DNA of 64,000 nt from positions 3,782,001 through 3,846,000 of the forward strand of contig NZ_PDBX01000001.1 of NCBI RefSeq assembly GCF_002564105.1, in the 5' to 3' direction. The notes beneath the pieces are model-generated. The model ran no database searches, was not told the DNA's origin, and worked only from the letters and a program-made list of their open reading frames with translations. Shown one piece after another: positions 62,345 through 64,000 of the stretch (its first letter is position 1; each line of letters starts with the position of its first letter). The translations under genes and the position numbers were made by a program. Source of the DNA: Collimonas sp. PA-H2. Lineage in GTDB: Bacteria > Pseudomonadota > Gammaproteobacteria > Burkholderiales > Burkholderiaceae_D.

Positions 62345-64000
62345 TTAATGCAGGCGCTGGCCTGAAATTTCGTCAAAGAATGCCTTGCTGTTCGGCTCGC
62401 GGCCGAGGAAGCTGCTGACCATCTCGCCGGCCGGCTTTTCAGCGCCGCGCGCGAGGATGTCGTTACGATACAGATGGCCGACTTCCGGATTCATCAGCTT
62501 GCCGTTGTAGCGCGACAGCATGTCCAGCGCCAGCACTTCCGACCACATGTAGCCATAGTAACCGGCTGCGTAGCCGCCCATCAGGTGGCCGAACTGGCCA
62601 GGGAATTCGGTGCCGGGGACATAGCCCAGCGGCGTCGCGCCTTCCATCTGCTGCCAGACTGCCAGCGGCTGTTCTTTGTCCGCCTTGTTGTTGTGGACGC
62701 TCATGTCGTAGCTCGCGTACAGCAGCTGGCGCGCATAGCGTATGCCGCGGCCGTAGTTGTGGGCAGCGGTCAGGCGTGCCAGCAGGGCGTCGTCGATGGT
62801 CGGGCAGGCGGTCTTGCAGAAACCGGCCAGCAGGGTCAGCGATTCTTTGCGGCGGGCCCACTCTTCATACATCTGCGAAGGCGCTTCGACGAAGTCGAGT
62901 TCGACGTTGGTGCCGGCTTGCGCCACGTATTTGGTGTGCGACAGCACGCCGTGCAGGACGTGGCCGAATTCGTGCACCAGGGTTTCCAGTTCGTCGCTGT
63001 TCAAGCCGTTGCGGTCGAGGTTGGTGACCAGGGTCGAGACCGGGGTGCGATGGGCCAGCGTGCTGACGCCGCGCGTGCCCCAGGCGGCGGCATGGCCGTA
63101 CTTGCCTTCGCGCGGATAGAGGTCGAGATAGATGCCGGCGATACGTTCTTTGCTCTTGCCGTCGATGACGTCGTAGTACTGGACTTCAGGGTCCCACACC
63201 GGTACTTGCACGCGTTTGAATTCGACGCCGTACAAGGCGCCGGAGACATGCAGGATCCAAGGCACTGCTGCTTCGCTAGGGAAGTACTTGCGCAGGGCTT
63301 CCTGGTCGACGTTGTAGCGCGCCTGCTTGATCTTCTGCTGCCAGTAATCCGCATCCCAGCGTTCCAGTTTGGTGTCGGCCAGCGGTGTCTTCAGGGTTTC
63401 CGATTTGAACACGCGCAGTTCTTCGATTTCCTTGAGTTCCAGCTGGGTGACCGCGGTCTGTACTTCACTCAGGAATTTTTCCACGGTTTGCGGATTCTTG
63501 ACCATGCGGCGGCGCGTTACCAGATCAGCATAGCTTGGCAGGTCGAACAGGCCGGCCATTTCATGGCGCAGGTCCATGGCCTGTTTCAGGATCTCCAGGT
63601 TCTTCGGCGTGCCGTGGTTGGCGAAGGCAATCTGGTAGCGGCGGCGCGCATCGCTGTTATCCGCCGATTCCATGAACGGCTTGTAATCCGGGTATTCGAA
63701 GCCGAGCAGGTAGTTGCCTTTGTCGTCGCGCTTGGCGCGCGCCAGGTAAGCGGCAGGCATGCCTTGTAGTTCGGCCGGAGTGAAAGTCAGTTTCTGGTTG
63801 TTGTCGCGGATATTGCGCGCGAATTCCTGGCTCAGCTCGCCCAGCTTGTCGAGGATTTCCTTCATGCGGGCGCGCTTTTCAGGCGGCAGGGAAACGCCGG
63901 TGTCGTCGAAGCTGTACAGGATGTCCTGGCGCAGTTTCTGTTCGACAGGGTCGGTCGGCTGGATCGCCTTGAAGCGGGCGTACAGCTTCTCGCTTTGCAG
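62345..64000 (-). CDS. M3 family oligopeptidase, truncated by the window edge
   Basis: The 3' part, more than 550 residues, is in the window; the open frame continues through base 64000 without a start, so the N-terminus lies outside. TLVHEFGHVLHGVLSHTKYVAQAGTNVELDFVEAPSQMYEEW has the HEFGH zinc motif and downstream Glu ligand of thimet-like peptidases (Dcp or OpdA type). It would degrade imported peptides in the cytoplasm. It heads the operon of peptide permeases and ATPase. Confidence 0.95.
   Translation of the reverse strand: MQSEKLYARFKAIQPTDPVEQKLRQDILYSFDDTGVSLPPEKRARMKEILDKLGELSQEFARNIRDNNQKLTFTPAELQGMPAAYLARAKRDDKGNYLLGFEYPDYKPFMESADNSDARRRYQIAFANHGTPKNLEILKQAMDLRHEMAGLFDLPSYADLVTRRRMVKNPQTVEKFLSEVQTAVTQLELKEIEELRVFKSETLKTPLADTKLERWDADYWQQKIKQARYNVDQEALRKYFPSEAAVPWILHVSGALYGVEFKRVQVPVWDPEVQYYDVIDGKSKERIAGIYLDLYPREGKYGHAAAWGTRGVSTLAHRTPVSTLVTNLDRNGLNSDELETLVHEFGHVLHGVLSHTKYVAQAGTNVELDFVEAPSQMYEEWARRKESLTLLAGFCKTACPTIDDALLARLTAAHNYGRGIRYARQLLYASYDMSVHNNKADKEQPLAVWQQMEGATPLGYVPGTEFPGQFGHLMGGYAAGYYGYMWSEVLALDMLSRYNGKLMNPEVGHLYRNDILARGAEKPAGEMVSSFLGREPNSKAFFDEISGQRLH

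Overview
This 64 kb window looks like chromosomal DNA of a GC-rich betaproteobacterium of the Burkholderiales. Oxalobacteraceae such as Collimonas or a close relative is my best guess, inferred from gene families, operon forms and style of intergenic repeats; no rRNA is present to prove it. No rRNA, tRNA, CRISPR array, integrase or transposase gene was found.

Layout. 0-15.6 kb is mostly housekeeping: a 2OG oxygenase, an MFS exporter, a DAHP synthase behind a Phe/Tyr attenuator, a retropepsin-like protease, YajQ, MurB, PpnP, an argF-VOC-argG operon, M48 peptidase-RsgA, Orn, a YecA/SEC-C protein, a GNAT enzyme and a periplasmic ATP-dependent ligase. 15.7-19.3 kb holds the most striking structure: an AAA ATPase gene cut in two by a 2.8 kb insert. 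The insert carries a DyP-type peroxidase and a small partner gene, and is bounded by two inverted copies of a palindromic TA-flanked element. 19.5-26 kb has a SrkA-like kinase, an SMR pump and a LysR/MFS/hmgA/fahA homogentisate module. 26-31 kb has a lipoprotein, HicAB, a nucleoside-binding NUP lipoprotein, LpxO and a cation antiporter behind a yybP-ykoY riboswitch. 31-38 kb has YnfA, SugE behind a guanidine-II riboswitch, an RHH protein, a DJ-1-like protein, FolE, an MdfA-like exporter and a LysR/MBL/DsbA module.

38.5-46.6 kb has a lipoprotein S8 autotransporter, a saccharopine dehydrogenase-like enzyme with a divergent Lrp regulator, an NmrA-like reductase with a divergent LysR, and a DUF318-type permease. 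46.7-49.1 kb is an accessory patch (nucleotidyltransferase and small proteins of unknown function). 49-58.3 kb is a run of regulators and exporters, several as divergent pairs. 58.5-64 kb is a peptide ABC importer operon with an M3 oligopeptidase that runs off the window edge.

RNA-level control is unusually visible: an aromatic amino acid attenuator, a manganese-type and a guanidine-type riboswitch, and two related small-RNA-like genes (about 6.26-6.34 kb and 43.40-43.48 kb) sharing promoter spacing, a covarying hairpin with an anti-Shine-Dalgarno-like sequence, and an intrinsic terminator. All family assignments rest on reading motifs by eye; no database search was run.
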